A stretch of DNA of 50,745 nucleotides. Source: Stagonosporopsis chrysanthemi. Lineage: Eukaryota; Ascomycota; Dothideomycetes; Pleosporales; Didymellaceae. Under the pieces are notes generated by a model that was not told the origin of the DNA, did not search any database, and saw only the letters and a program-made list of their open reading frames with translations. The position numbers and the translations under genes are program-made. Each line of letters begins with the position of its first letter. Within the stretch, counting starts at the first letter, position 1. Location of the stretch: positions 1-50,745 of the forward strand of contig JAFISE010000201.1 in assembly GCA_022560025.1 (NCBI GenBank), in the 5' to 3' direction. Below, piece by piece: positions 42,125-50,745 of the stretch.

Positions 42125-44599
42125 TCAGTCGGTATCGCTACTATCATAAGATGTGAACGTCGATCTGCGACCGCTGTGTCTGAGTCTCATATGACTAGCA
42201 AGACTTTGCTCTTTGAAGCATCCAGAGTAGCAACTGCCACACATTAAAACCCCACAAGTTATGCTAGATTCGTTGTTGCCCCGCGAAGTATCCTTGACTA
42301 GATCGTAATGTAGAAGGATCGGCAAGTCATCGTGTGGATGTTGTTCTCTTGCATGTCTGGACAGCTGAGTCGACAGGGTAAATCGCTCGTCGCAGCCATC
42401 ACTACTGCACCAGTACCGGCCAGTTTCGGATGAAGTCTTAGACCGGGAGTTCGTCGCACGCTGCGACCGTACGCCGAGCGAAACACGAGTGGGTGATGAA
42501 GATCCTGAACCCCTTCGGCTATGCTCGTATATTCTTGATGAGCCAGGATTGCGTACATCCGTCTGGATTGTTGTGGAACGTTGATGCCTTTCCAGGTTAT
42601 CAGATGACAGGCGCGTTGCATTGCGTGCTTTGTCGTTGGAACGCGGATTACGGAGCTGATCTAGAGAGCTTAAAGATGACCGTCGACTATCTCGTTTATT
42701 AGGACCCAAATCGTCTCCATCTGTAGTGTCAGTTATCGCTATTATTGGCGTGGCCCGTGAAGACTGTTCGCGATACACGTTTGCCTTTGCCCTATCAGGC
42801 TTGTAGCGGCGAATTTCATGCGTTGTAGAATTTTGCTGATTAGATGATAGCGATACGTGGCTTCCAGTGTCCACCTGGTCTTTGCGGGGCCTCCTAGGTA
42901 GCGGTGAAGAACTTGACCGTTTCTCCGCCGCCGAATTTGGGTTCGTAGAGGTATCTTTTTGACTACGGCTTGTAGCATCTGATATGAGAACTGTTGGGGT
43001 GGATTTTGAAATGCGCGGCATGGCTGAAGATTTCGTTCGCATGGAAGGCTGGTCTTCTCGAGTCTTCTCTGGGTTACTTTCTCCATGTGAGCTTCTTCGG
43101 GACTCTGTTGGTGGCTCAGGCGCTTCCGCTACCGAACGGGCCTGTTGCTTAACTCCAGGGTGCTCTTGTTGTTTCGAACCAATCGAACGATTCTTGTGAT
43201 CATGTTCTACGCCGTTACGGCGCACATCTGAAGGCAGAGTGCTGATATCTTTGGCACAAGCAGGACGATTCTTGTCTTTGGACGCAGTGGATGAGTTGGC
43301 AGTCTCTGATGGCCCCTCACGTCGATTATCTCTGGCTACACGAGAACTCGACTTCGCGGGCCTTTTAACTTCTTCCAACGGCGCAGACTTTGGACGGTCC
43401 TCGGGGCTACCGGCCTTGGGAATTTGTAAGCGAGGGGCCAGAGGCGGCTTACAACATGATCCGAAGAGACTATGACTCCATGCGCCATTCTCGAGATGCC
43501 AGAATCTCTTCTCGTTGCTCATCCAGTCGCGCACTTGCTTTATCGTGGGGCGTTTCGACACATCATAAGTCATCATCCAGATGACCCCGTCTGCAAGCTC
43601 TGACTGTGTTTCATCATCGATCTTTTTGAAGGGCTTCATCCATGTTTGGATACAATCAATATTGGCCTGATACGACCAACCTTCCTGCTTCTGTACCCAA
43701 GGGCCAGGGGAGTCAGACCGTGAAACCTGCAGGATGCGGAATTGCATCTCAAGATAGGTACAACCTAATGCAAAAATATCCTCTGGATAACCATGTTTTG
43801 TAAGATCGGTGCCATCAGGCCCTTCTCTGATCGCTCGGTCTCTTTCTGGTGAATGGTATTTCACAGTAATCTTGTCTTCGCCCCAAGTCGATGTCGTTCC
43901 TAGCTCCACCTCTTTTGAACATCCAAAATCGGTCAGCCAAAGCCCGTTCTTAGACAGTAGAAACTGGGCAGGCTTGATATCTCTATGCCGAATAGACTTA
44001 GAGTGCAGCCATGCTACAGCGGCCAACATGCAACCAAAACTTTGTTCGAGTCGAGTTTTGCATCGCCGCCGGATGGACCTCATTTGGTCCAATGAATAGG
44101 TGTCGCCCAGCGATTTACGATTGATCACAGCCAGAATTATATCCTTGTCGAACTCCGGCTGCCCTCTTTCATCGGAGTCTGGTAGATTTGTGTCTCTGAG
44201 GCGCCCGATCCATGCACTGAGTTCGTCGATGTTCTCAAGCACCATTCTGAGATCGCAGTAAGCAAGCGGCCATATCAACATGCCAATCTCAAAGTATCCG
44301 TTTCTTTTCTCTTCATAAAGATATGATCCGACCAGGCCTACCACGTGACTGTGACGTGATTTTGTTATTCGTTCCAGCATCTGAATTTCCTCCTTCTGTT
44401 TCTTAAAGACATTTGCTTGCCTGGATCGTAGTGTCTTCACAGCTAGAGGGACTTCCTCCAGCATAGTCTCGTGAATGAAGCTGTGCCCACCATTCCCGCG
44501 GAATGTTCCGCGCTCGACAGGTACCGGATCGCTCCTCTTCAATACTAATGGTTTTTTGCCCCATTCTCGTTGCCACGCTTCGGAAGCTTGTTTAAACAT
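42125..44599 (-). CDS. Protein kinase with C-terminal pair of C2H2 zinc fingers
   Basis: Single exon, 824 residues. Ser/Thr kinase domain at about 30-370: a loose Gly loop (GNGGHSF), Lys55 (PLAVKTL), HRD at 205-207 in IRHRDIKPAQFLL, DFG at 224-226 and the APE equivalent HSPER near 250, so catalysis looks intact. Residues 400-720 are a long Ser/Arg/Lys-rich disordered linker. The end carries two C2H2 fingers: Cys731-x4-Cys736-x12-His749-x4-His754 and Cys787-x2-Cys790-x12-His803-x4-His808. No intron or stop separates the two parts, so the fusion is in one ORF. Kinase-zinc-finger combinations are unusual but I believe related fungal proteins exist. Substrate and location unknown. Confidence 0.88.
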   Translation of the reverse strand: MFKQASEAWQREWGKKPLVLKRSDPVPVERGTFRGNGGHSFIHETMLEEVPLAVKTLRSRQANVFKKQKEEIQMLERITKSRHSHVVGLVGSYLYEEKRNGYFEIGMLIWPLAYCDLRMVLENIDELSAWIGRLRDTNLPDSDERGQPEFDKDIILAVINRKSLGDTYSLDQMRSIRRRCKTRLEQSFGCMLAAVAWLHSKSIRHRDIKPAQFLLSKNGLWLTDFGCSKEVELGTTSTWGEDKITVKYHSPERDRAIREGPDGTDLTKHGYPEDIFALGCTYLEMQFRILQVSRSDSPGPWVQKQEGWSYQANIDCIQTWMKPFKKIDDETQSELADGVIWMMTYDVSKRPTIKQVRDWMSNEKRFWHLENGAWSHSLFGSCCKPPLAPRLQIPKAGSPEDRPKSAPLEEVKRPAKSSSRVARDNRREGPSETANSSTASKDKNRPACAKDISTLPSDVRRNGVEHDHKNRSIGSKQQEHPGVKQQARSVAEAPEPPTESRRSSHGESNPEKTREDQPSMRTKSSAMPRISKSTPTVLISDATSRSQKDTSTNPNSAAEKRSSSSPLPRRPRKDQVDTGSHVSLSSNQQNSTTHEIRRYKPDRAKANVYREQSSRATPIIAITDTTDGDDLGPNKRDSRRSSLSSLDQLRNPRSNDKARNATRLSSDNLERHQRSTTIQTDVRNPGSSRIYEHSRRGSGSSSPTRVSLGVRSQRATNSRSKTSSETGRYWCSSDGCDERFTLSTQLSRHAREQHPHDDLPILLHYDLVKDTSRGNNESSITCGVLMCGSCYSGCFKEQSLASHMRLRHSGRRSTFTSYDSSDTD

Positions 44600-44735
44600 G
44601 GCCGGAGTTCGAAATTTGCAGACCGCAGTTATCTGCTAGATCGACACGAAAATTGTGTATCGAGAAGCGACGAAGACGATACAATGTCAGCATTCGGAGG
44701 GGTATTACCGGTCAGCCTGTTGCAGCACGGTCATC

Positions 44736-45476
44736 ATGGCCCCCACCAATCCTTCGTTGCTTGGCGCGCGTGCTTGTCGCGAATCTGCCCCAGGTACTTA
44801 CAATGCATTGAAAGAGGACTTCACAGATTGGATTTCTCCAGTAGCGTCCCCACATACCTATACTGGCTGCAGCGGTCCTCGGATGGCGAGTGACTTCGAA
44901 ACTCGATTTCCCCAGGATCTCCGAGAATTTTGCTGGAAGCCATTCCAGTCAGGTAAATATTCATGCGTATCCTCTAGTTCTGGGAGCCATTAGTAATGTT
45001 CATTTCTGAGTGTTTACATCAGTGCCGAGGCCTGATAATACTGATCCCTGAACAGTTGGCTGGGTGGCATAAGAAGCTGGATGGCCGGACTGTCGACAAA
45101 GTCTTTGATACAGGTAAGCAAGAGGCCAGGTGAAGCAGACCAGATCTCTTCTTCATTTGAGCCAGCTTTGAGTAATTCTGAGATAACCTGTTTGCGACAT
45201 TTCGAACCAGTACCTGGGAAAGCTATTCGACGCGCCAGCCGCCAAACTGCGACAACATCAGAAACCGTCAAGGCGCTCGAAACCACCCTGGAATGGAAAT
45301 CTTTCACAGGCAAGAAAAATTGTGTGGTGGTGATTTTCTGGGTACAGGCTCAGGTGCAGGCCCAGGTGTTGCTGGTACTGTCTGGCAGGGAGCCGGGGCA
45401 CGCGCACGCTCAAGTCGGCTCTTCGCATCATCACACCACACAAACGACAACAGCAACAGTGCGCATGGCACTATGA
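44736..45476 (+). CDS. Hypothetical protein, three exons, family unknown
   Basis: Proposed exons 44736-44952, 45030-45113, 45211-45476; 188 residues. Exon 1 begins MAPTNPSLLGARACRES and ends FCWKPFQSG; exon 2 gives LIILIPEQLAGWHKKLDG and continues to VFDT; exon 3 gives KAIRRASRQTATTSETVKAL, then LEWKSFTGKK and a low-complexity His/Gln/Thr end. The first donor is GTAAAT with a weak CCGAG acceptor; the second is GTAAGC with an AACCAG acceptor. The exact C-terminal structure is doubtful: the real gene could splice again after SFTGK. It starts 136 bp from the kinase start on the opposite strand. A competing minus-strand ORF (45014-45313) looks like its antisense shadow. Confidence 0.4.
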
Positions 45477-46152
45477 ATTCATTCAACCCCCATCATTGCA
45501 TGGATCATTCCAATACTACTCTGCTACAAAGAAGCCCGGCCATTCGTACCCACATGAGGATGCACCCAAATGAAGTCGCACTTATACTGAAAGAAGACCT
45601 CTAACGTGTGCGGTGATTGTAATCTTCTGAAAGGAATGGAAAGGGCATTAAACTATGAATGCTTCAAGACTGACCTCCACTCTAAGTTTAGGATCTTCTT
45701 CCTGCTACGAGAACGACGATGCTAGCGAAGAATGCGATCACCGTTGTAGGCGACCTCGTCCAGGAAGACTCATTGTCCAAATTCGCCAGACCGTCATGTC
45801 TATCATCAATCACACCAGCTCAATAATTGTGTGACCATATCTTATGCAACATGGAGGTCGTGGAGTTTGTGTATCAATACACAATTTTCAACTGTAATAG
45901 TCTGATTTTCTAAGTAAGGCATTGCGTCTTTCTATCAACAATCCCAAACAATTGCTTTCACGGCTCTCATTTGTCCGGATGCGCGAGGTGTGGAAGAATC
46001 TTTACCAAAAATTTGAGATGTCCGCCTGCTAAGGATAAGCAGACATTCGATCTTAGCGCAGCTTATGTGAGACGACGTGTGGTCGTTCATGAAAGCATTT
46101 AAGGCGTTGTGAGTCCCAAAGACCTCTGCCAAAACATGCCCGCCTGACCAAT
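45477..46152. other. Intergenic region, nothing recognised
   Basis: About 680 bp, AT-richer, short ORFs only. Confidence 0.55.
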
Positions 46153-46614
46153 ATGCTGCAGCCATACGTTCATTCATTTCATCGCATCTGGTTCACCATT
46201 GTGGACCCAACGGTTCTCTTCTTCACGGTGCTGGCATGCGTCTTCTCTCCTGCCACTATCCTAGAAACCGTGGTGCCTTCATCTATCGAAGCATACAACC
46301 CGCTGACTCACGGTCCACTTTTGCATCAGTCTACTGCGCTATACGGCTGCTGTGATATTATCTACGGAGTGTTGTTACGCGTCTCTCCTGACCCTCAAAT
46401 CTGGAGGATCGTGCAGGCGGCGACGTTGGGCGTTGATATATCACTTCTTGCTACGCTGTTTAACCTATTAAGACTGCAAGATAGGGCTGACATCAGTGCT
46501 TGGCATGGCGGCGACTGGTTTAACATGTTGTTCACGGTTTGGGTGGCGCTGATCAGAATTGGATTTTTGCTGGGCGTCGGCGGGGACGAGAAGGCCACAA
46601 AAAAGACCCGTTAA
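46153..46614 (+). CDS. Small multi-pass membrane protein, DUF7704-like
   Basis: Single exon, 153 residues with about four hydrophobic helices (TIVDPTVLFFTVLACVFSP, LYGCCDIIYGVLL, TLGVDISLLATLFNLL, LFTVWVALIRIGFLLGVG). The layout and the P-T-VLFF start, short loop with tryptophans (WHGGDWFNML) and basic end resemble the fungal DUF7704 family, whose function is unknown to me. It is convergent with the aldo-keto reductase, about 100 bp between stops. Confidence 0.7.
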   Translation: MLQPYVHSFHRIWFTIVDPTVLFFTVLACVFSPATILETVVPSSIEAYNPLTHGPLLHQSTALYGCCDIIYGVLLRVSPDPQIWRIVQAATLGVDISLLATLFNLLRLQDRADISAWHGGDWFNMLFTVWVALIRIGFLLGVGGDEKATKKTR

Positions 46615-46713
46615 GCCAACATCACGCACCAAAACTCAAGAAGTTTGAATAAGGTTAATGCTTCACTCGATAAGAGTCTACTCGGAACAAGAGAATAGGC
46701 ACATCGCTTTTGC

Positions 46714-47735
46714 TCAAACTGTAAATTTCTCCTTGTTTTCCTCGGCCGCATCCTCAGCAATCTTTGTTACCTTGGCTTGTCCGATTTCCTCAAAGATATC
46801 AAAGCCCCACCTTGATTGTTGGTTGAATCTCTTGTGTCTCTCCAACCCGATGAGCTTCTCGTATGCGTTCTGAGGCAGCTCCTGTACTTGTAGATTGCTT
46901 TCTATCCTGTGCGGTGTAACGCTCTTAGGCAACACAACGTGTCCATGTTGGATTCCCCAGCTTGCGAGCAGCTGCCCGCCGTCAAGACCCAACTGCTTCC
47001 CGACTTCGCCCACTAACGGGTCATCGACAGTGCGTGGCTCTCCGGTTTGGTTGTTCCCGAGTGGTGAGTACGCTTCGATAAGTATGTTCTTGCTCTTGCA
47101 ATAGTCGAACAGAGAAGGCTGCTGCAGATAAGGGTGGACTTCGATTTGATTGACGGCAGGGACAATGCTAGTCTTGGACAATAGATCGTCAAGTCGGTTG
47201 ATGGTGAAGTTGGAGACACCGATAGCGCGAACTTTGCCCGTAGCGAGGAGTTTCTCCATAGCCTTGTATGTCTCGGCAGGGTCGATGTTGATGAGGTCGA
47301 AAACGCCACTCTCGCGCAGAGGGAACCATTTGCCTGTCTCACCATTGAACGCACTGTTTGTTGTCAGTCAAATACATATGGGTCAAACAAGATCACGTAC
47401 ACAGGCCAGTGCATCAAGAACAAGTCAAGATAATCAGTACCAAGATCTTTCAAGCTCTTGTCCAGGGCAGCTTCAACATCCTTGGGATCATGCTTCGTGT
47501 TCCAGAGCTTGCCGGTGATGAAGACTTCTTCGCGGGACACACCACTTGCGCGTATACCCTCACCAACCTCGGCTTCATTTCTGTAGATGGCTGCGCAGTC
47601 GATGTGACGGTATCCAGCTTTTAGTGCTATCTCAACGGCGCGCTCAACCTCGCCAGGTTTCGCCTGCCATGTACCGAAGCCAACAGCAGGGATTTGAGCT
47701 CCAGTATTCAGGGTGAAATGTGTTGGAAGCGGCAT
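46714..47735 (-). CDS. Aldo-keto reductase, two exons
   Basis: NADPH-dependent carbonyl reductase of the AKR superfamily (glycerol/aldose-reductase-like, Gcy1/Ypr1 type). Exons on the minus strand: 47735-47401 and 47353-46714; 324 residues. The catalytic tetrad is complete: Asp46, Tyr51 (HIDCAAIYRNE), Lys76 (ITGKLWN) and His109 (LMHWP). The join restores HWPVAFNGETG. Cofactor-binding blocks ASWGIQHG and VVLPKSVTPHRIESNLQ follow; the C-terminus is KEKFTV. It is divergent from a Zn2Cys6 regulator, a layout often seen for regulator-target pairs. Confidence 0.93.
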
Positions 47736-48270
47736 CTTGTGTTACTCGGCCGAACAATTGGTTCGAAAATGAGAGGAAAGTTCGCGTAGAAGTATGATGA
47801 GTGCACTGGATTGACCGCGAAAGGACGATGTGAGATCCGTAGTCAGGGACAGAGGCAGCATTTTGAATGAGGTAAATTTCCAAACTGCTGTATTTTAGAT
47901 CCGGGCTACGTTAATGATCCGTTATGGTTGTAAACATTGGCCGGAAAAGGCGGGGAAAGGCGGCCGAAAGCATGCCGCTAAGGTTGAGCCCCTGGCCCTC
48001 GACCGTCTTCATGCGGGGCTGCAGGAGCGGGTAGGGTGGCAGCCAACGCAACCTTATCAACTCCACAATAACGCTGGACACGCGCACGACCTGTTCTCAC
48101 ACTTGAAGCGGGGGATCGAGGAAGCTTAACCGCGGGTGGTTCGACATTCACACCAAACTTGCCATTTCGGGTAGCTTATTGTTGGGCCGAGATCAGGCTC
48201 GGGTTTGGCGGATTTCCTCTTCACTGGCTGCCCCGCAAGCTGATCATTGACACCTCCACAAGCCCCCGGC
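47736..48270. promoter_or_regulatory. Divergent promoter between aldo-keto reductase and Zn2Cys6 gene
   Basis: 535 bp. At 47942-47966 there are three CGG triplets in a tandem GGAAA(A)GGCGG arrangement ending in CGGCCG; Zn2Cys6 proteins bind CGG triplets, so this may be an operator for the adjacent regulator. Confidence 0.45.
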
Positions 48271-50595
48271 ATGGCCAACACAAGGCAGATAATACCTCAA
48301 CGGTCGGTTTCGCGGTCCCCAGTCGCTCCGGATATCATACAGGCGGATCACGGAAATGTTATCCCTCAAAAGCGCGCTTCTGACGGTCTTCATTACCGGC
48401 AGAAGACGAAAGTGACCCGGGCTTGCGACATATGCAAAGCAAAAAAGGCCAAATGCTCAGGTGAGCAGCCGTGCCGGACCTGTAATCGCCGGGGACTTGA
48501 CTGTCGATATGACGCAGTCTACGCGCGAGGGAAGGCTCCTGAACCCCGTCGCGTGAGGCAAGCAGTCGTGAATATTGATACGCCACAGTCAATGCCAACA
48601 CAATCAACACGTATCGCTCGTCCCGCTTTGTTACCCACAGTACTCAAAACTGTCGAGGGGCAAAACACACGACCCATATCTACTAGTGGAGACCAAAGCA
48701 GCAATGAGAACGACGAAGGTCCATCTGATTCCAACAATCTCGATGTTTTGGCGACCATGGCAACCCGACACCATGAGACAGTCCCCGAGGCTCCTTCACG
48801 GGGCTCACCAGGCCTTGAAGTAGCCGGCCAGTATTCGGATACAACGTCTGGCCTTTCTTTCCTGCACCGAGCGTGGCGTCGAATCTCTAATGGCGAGAGC
48901 AGTAAGATCATGGGTGGCCAACTAGGCTGTGTCGATGACAACCAACTACTTGCTCGCGCTGGTGACAAGCCGTTCCATCGCCCAGGTCATGTTCGTATAC
49001 CACCCCTGGATCGAGGTCGCGAGCTACTGCGGCTGTACTTCGATGTTTGCATCGCAACGTATCGACTCCTTCATAGACCCACAGTTGAATCGTGGTTCGA
49101 TACGGTTTTGAACAACTTCACATTAAGTCAAACGCTACCCACAGGCCTCGGTCATGCGAAGACATCTATTGTGTTATGTGTCCTGGCTGTCGCGTGCATC
49201 CACGAAGAAAGAGCTCGAGGCGAGAGTGGTCTATCGCCAGCCACGGGAATTGCGGTGACAGCACAGAGCGATGAGTTGTTCTGCGAGGCTCTTCACCTGA
49301 CTGAGACTGAGACGGGATATCCGAAACTTGAATCTGCGCAAGCTCGACTGATTCAGGTGCTTTACCTATTGATGTCATCAAGATTCAACCAGGCATGGTA
49401 CGCTTTTGGCCACGCCTTGCAGGTACTTTCTGCTCTAGGCTTGCATAGGCGCGAGGATCGAAAGCGACCCTCCCCAGTCCAACGGAAAGATTACATTGAA
49501 GAGCAAGGCAAGAAGCGAACCTTTTGGGTTGCATATACGTTAGACAAGTACCTTGGCGTTATCTTTGGACGTCCGCGACACTACCACGACGACGATATCG
49601 ACCAAGATTTCCCTGATGCCGTCAACGATGAAGACATGACCTCGACTGGCTCACGTGAAAGCGACAATGATTGCCATATCGAATCTCTGATATCGCACGC
49701 CAAGCTGGCGCAGATCGCAGAGAGGATTTCTAGAGAAGTCTATTCTATCAAATCAATACCCGACGACGAGCGGCTGGCTGCAGCTCATCGGCTTGGATCT
49801 GAGCTACGGCAGTGGAGGGCATCGCTTCCTCCATTCTTGGGTGCCATTAATCCAAGCAGCCTCATTCCAAGTTTCCGCAGGCAAGCCATGGCTTTGCGCA
49901 TGTCATACTCACATGCTGTCATGCTTGCACACCGCCCATTTCTGTTGAAGAATACCGTGCGTCACAGCGATGACCTGAGACGTCTTGCAAGGGAAAGCAT
50001 TACTGAGTGTATCAAAGCTGCTCAGTCAGTACTGGAAGCTGTCGACCGAATGGCTAAGGAGGGGCGTCTCTTCCACGCTTTTTGGTGGACACATTACGTT
50101 TGCTTTTGCGCTTTGGTAGTAGTTTACGTGTGGGCGATTCAGGAAAGCAACAACAATCCCACTGTTGCAGAACGCCGCAAGATTCTCGACCAGGCAGAGA
50201 AATGTTTGAATCATCTTGCTCAAGCGACGGCTACTAATTCACCGTCAAGAAGCTACAGCATCATCTTACAAGAACTACGAACAGAGGCCAAGAGGAAGAC
50301 AGCCAGAGCTGTGCAGGAACCAGCACAGATTGCAAGCACGATGGCAACTGTTGCTGATGGCCCTGATACACTGCATGCTCGATTGAACTTACCAGACGGA
50401 GAAACGATAGAGGATGCAGCTGTTGCACAACTCTGGCAGCCACTGTTTGGCAGCCCCATTGATGCGTCCAATCCAGGACTGCAAAATTTTCTGGACGACT
50501 GGCAGACAACCGATTGGCTCGATCTCGACTCCTCAGCTTTCACTTCTCTCCCAAGTTATACTGACGATGCACTGACATGGATAGGTGGGGGCTGA
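48271..50595 (+). CDS. Zn2Cys6 fungal transcription factor with fungal-specific regulatory domain
   Basis: Single exon, 774 residues. The start at 48271 (MANTRQ) is the first ATG in the frame. Zinc cluster C52-x2-C55-x6-C62-x5-C68-x2-C71-x6-C78 in RACDICKAKKAKCSGEQPC, followed by Arg-rich linker and Ser/Thr-rich region. The middle homology domain (PF04082 type) runs from about 250: LRLYFDVCIATYRLLHRPTV, RLIQVLYLLMSSRFNQAWY, LGLHRREDRK and KKRTFWVAYTLDKYLGVIFGRP. The C-terminus is acidic/aromatic (FLDDWQTTDWLDLD), a likely activation domain. It is divergent from the aldo-keto reductase, which is a candidate target. Confidence 0.92.
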   Translation: MANTRQIIPQRSVSRSPVAPDIIQADHGNVIPQKRASDGLHYRQKTKVTRACDICKAKKAKCSGEQPCRTCNRRGLDCRYDAVYARGKAPEPRRVRQAVVNIDTPQSMPTQSTRIARPALLPTVLKTVEGQNTRPISTSGDQSSNENDEGPSDSNNLDVLATMATRHHETVPEAPSRGSPGLEVAGQYSDTTSGLSFLHRAWRRISNGESSKIMGGQLGCVDDNQLLARAGDKPFHRPGHVRIPPLDRGRELLRLYFDVCIATYRLLHRPTVESWFDTVLNNFTLSQTLPTGLGHAKTSIVLCVLAVACIHEERARGESGLSPATGIAVTAQSDELFCEALHLTETETGYPKLESAQARLIQVLYLLMSSRFNQAWYAFGHALQVLSALGLHRREDRKRPSPVQRKDYIEEQGKKRTFWVAYTLDKYLGVIFGRPRHYHDDDIDQDFPDAVNDEDMTSTGSRESDNDCHIESLISHAKLAQIAERISREVYSIKSIPDDERLAAAHRLGSELRQWRASLPPFLGAINPSSLIPSFRRQAMALRMSYSHAVMLAHRPFLLKNTVRHSDDLRRLARESITECIKAAQSVLEAVDRMAKEGRLFHAFWWTHYVCFCALVVVYVWAIQESNNNPTVAERRKILDQAEKCLNHLAQATATNSPSRSYSIILQELRTEAKRKTARAVQEPAQIASTMATVADGPDTLHARLNLPDGETIEDAAVAQLWQPLFGSPIDASNPGLQNFLDDWQTTDWLDLDSSAFTSLPSYTDDALTWIGGG

Positions 50596-50660
50596 TACCC
50601 GGTTGTTCATGCGCGCTGATTAGAGTTTCATGATGTAATAACAAATGTATAACGTGTTTG

Positions 50661-50694
50661 ACAAGCGAGTCGCGCATACAAGCGAGTCGCGCAC
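50661..50694. repeat. 17-bp direct repeat, two units
   Basis: ACAAGCGAGTCGCGCA(T/C) occurs twice back to back, 65 bp after the stop of the Zn2Cys6 gene. Confidence 0.9.
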
Positions 50695-50745
50695 CCCACT
50701 AATCTTGATCATCTATCCTATCTCAACGTATAATGGCTCCACACC

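Noticed and set aside
45014..45313. Minus-strand ORF of 99 codons
   Set aside because: Antisense to the proposed exons of the spliced plus-strand gene, whose splice sites and peptide blocks are more convincing; some doubt remains.

Overview
The window is from a filamentous ascomycete (Pezizomycotina; a Dothideomycete is my guess, not shown). The evidence is many short introns of about 45-80 bp with GT-AG ends and CTAAC/CTGAC-like branch points, two Zn2Cys6 regulators, families restricted to filamentous fungi (DUF2293, DUF7704-like, Ist2-type anoctamin) and a secreted GH10 xylanase. No prokaryotic elements, CRISPR arrays, tRNA or rRNA genes were seen. There are no operons; every gene appears to be its own transcription unit.

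Layout. 1-3441: 3' part of the APC/C subunit Cdc16/Apc6, a 27-bp minisatellite, and a zinc medium-chain dehydrogenase on the minus strand whose last intron is GC-AG. 3442-12865: a tandem, same-strand array of four paralogous secreted proteins of a family I cannot name. The fourth gene is a head-to-tail fusion of two copies, so there are five modules. All share a signal peptide followed by (C/G)RV, three conserved cysteines, a WGY block, an SPNG-QHK block and matching introns, and all have related promoter boxes. This array is the most novel-looking part of the window. 12866-18780: a gene-poor stretch with a 29-bp palindrome, then a six-exon Zn2Cys6 regulator and a short-chain dehydrogenase, both on the minus strand.

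18781-31967: a 2.2-kb gap followed by housekeeping genes: XPB/Ssl2 helicase, HID1-like protein (divergent from it), an epoxide-hydrolase-like protein that seems to lack its catalytic Asp and His, and S-adenosylmethionine decarboxylase with a long leader holding one small, intron-split upstream ORF. 31968-35634: TpA-rich, gene-poor DNA with a nonsense-containing gene relic and a Lys-rich gene fragment. This looks like repeat-induced point mutation (RIP) or lineage-specific DNA.

35635-50745: GH10 xylanase with an XlnR-type site, a CreA-type site and a TATA box; Ist2-like anoctamin; DUF2293 protein; NmrA-like reductase; a protein kinase fused to C-terminal C2H2 fingers; a small spliced unknown gene; a DUF7704-like membrane protein; and an aldo-keto reductase divergent from a second Zn2Cys6 regulator. 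The xylanase, polyol-type dehydrogenase, SDR, aldo-keto reductase and two regulators suggest a saprotrophic or plant-associated lifestyle, but nothing here forms a clear metabolic cluster.

All exon coordinates were worked out by hand from reading frame and splice-site continuity, without transcript data.
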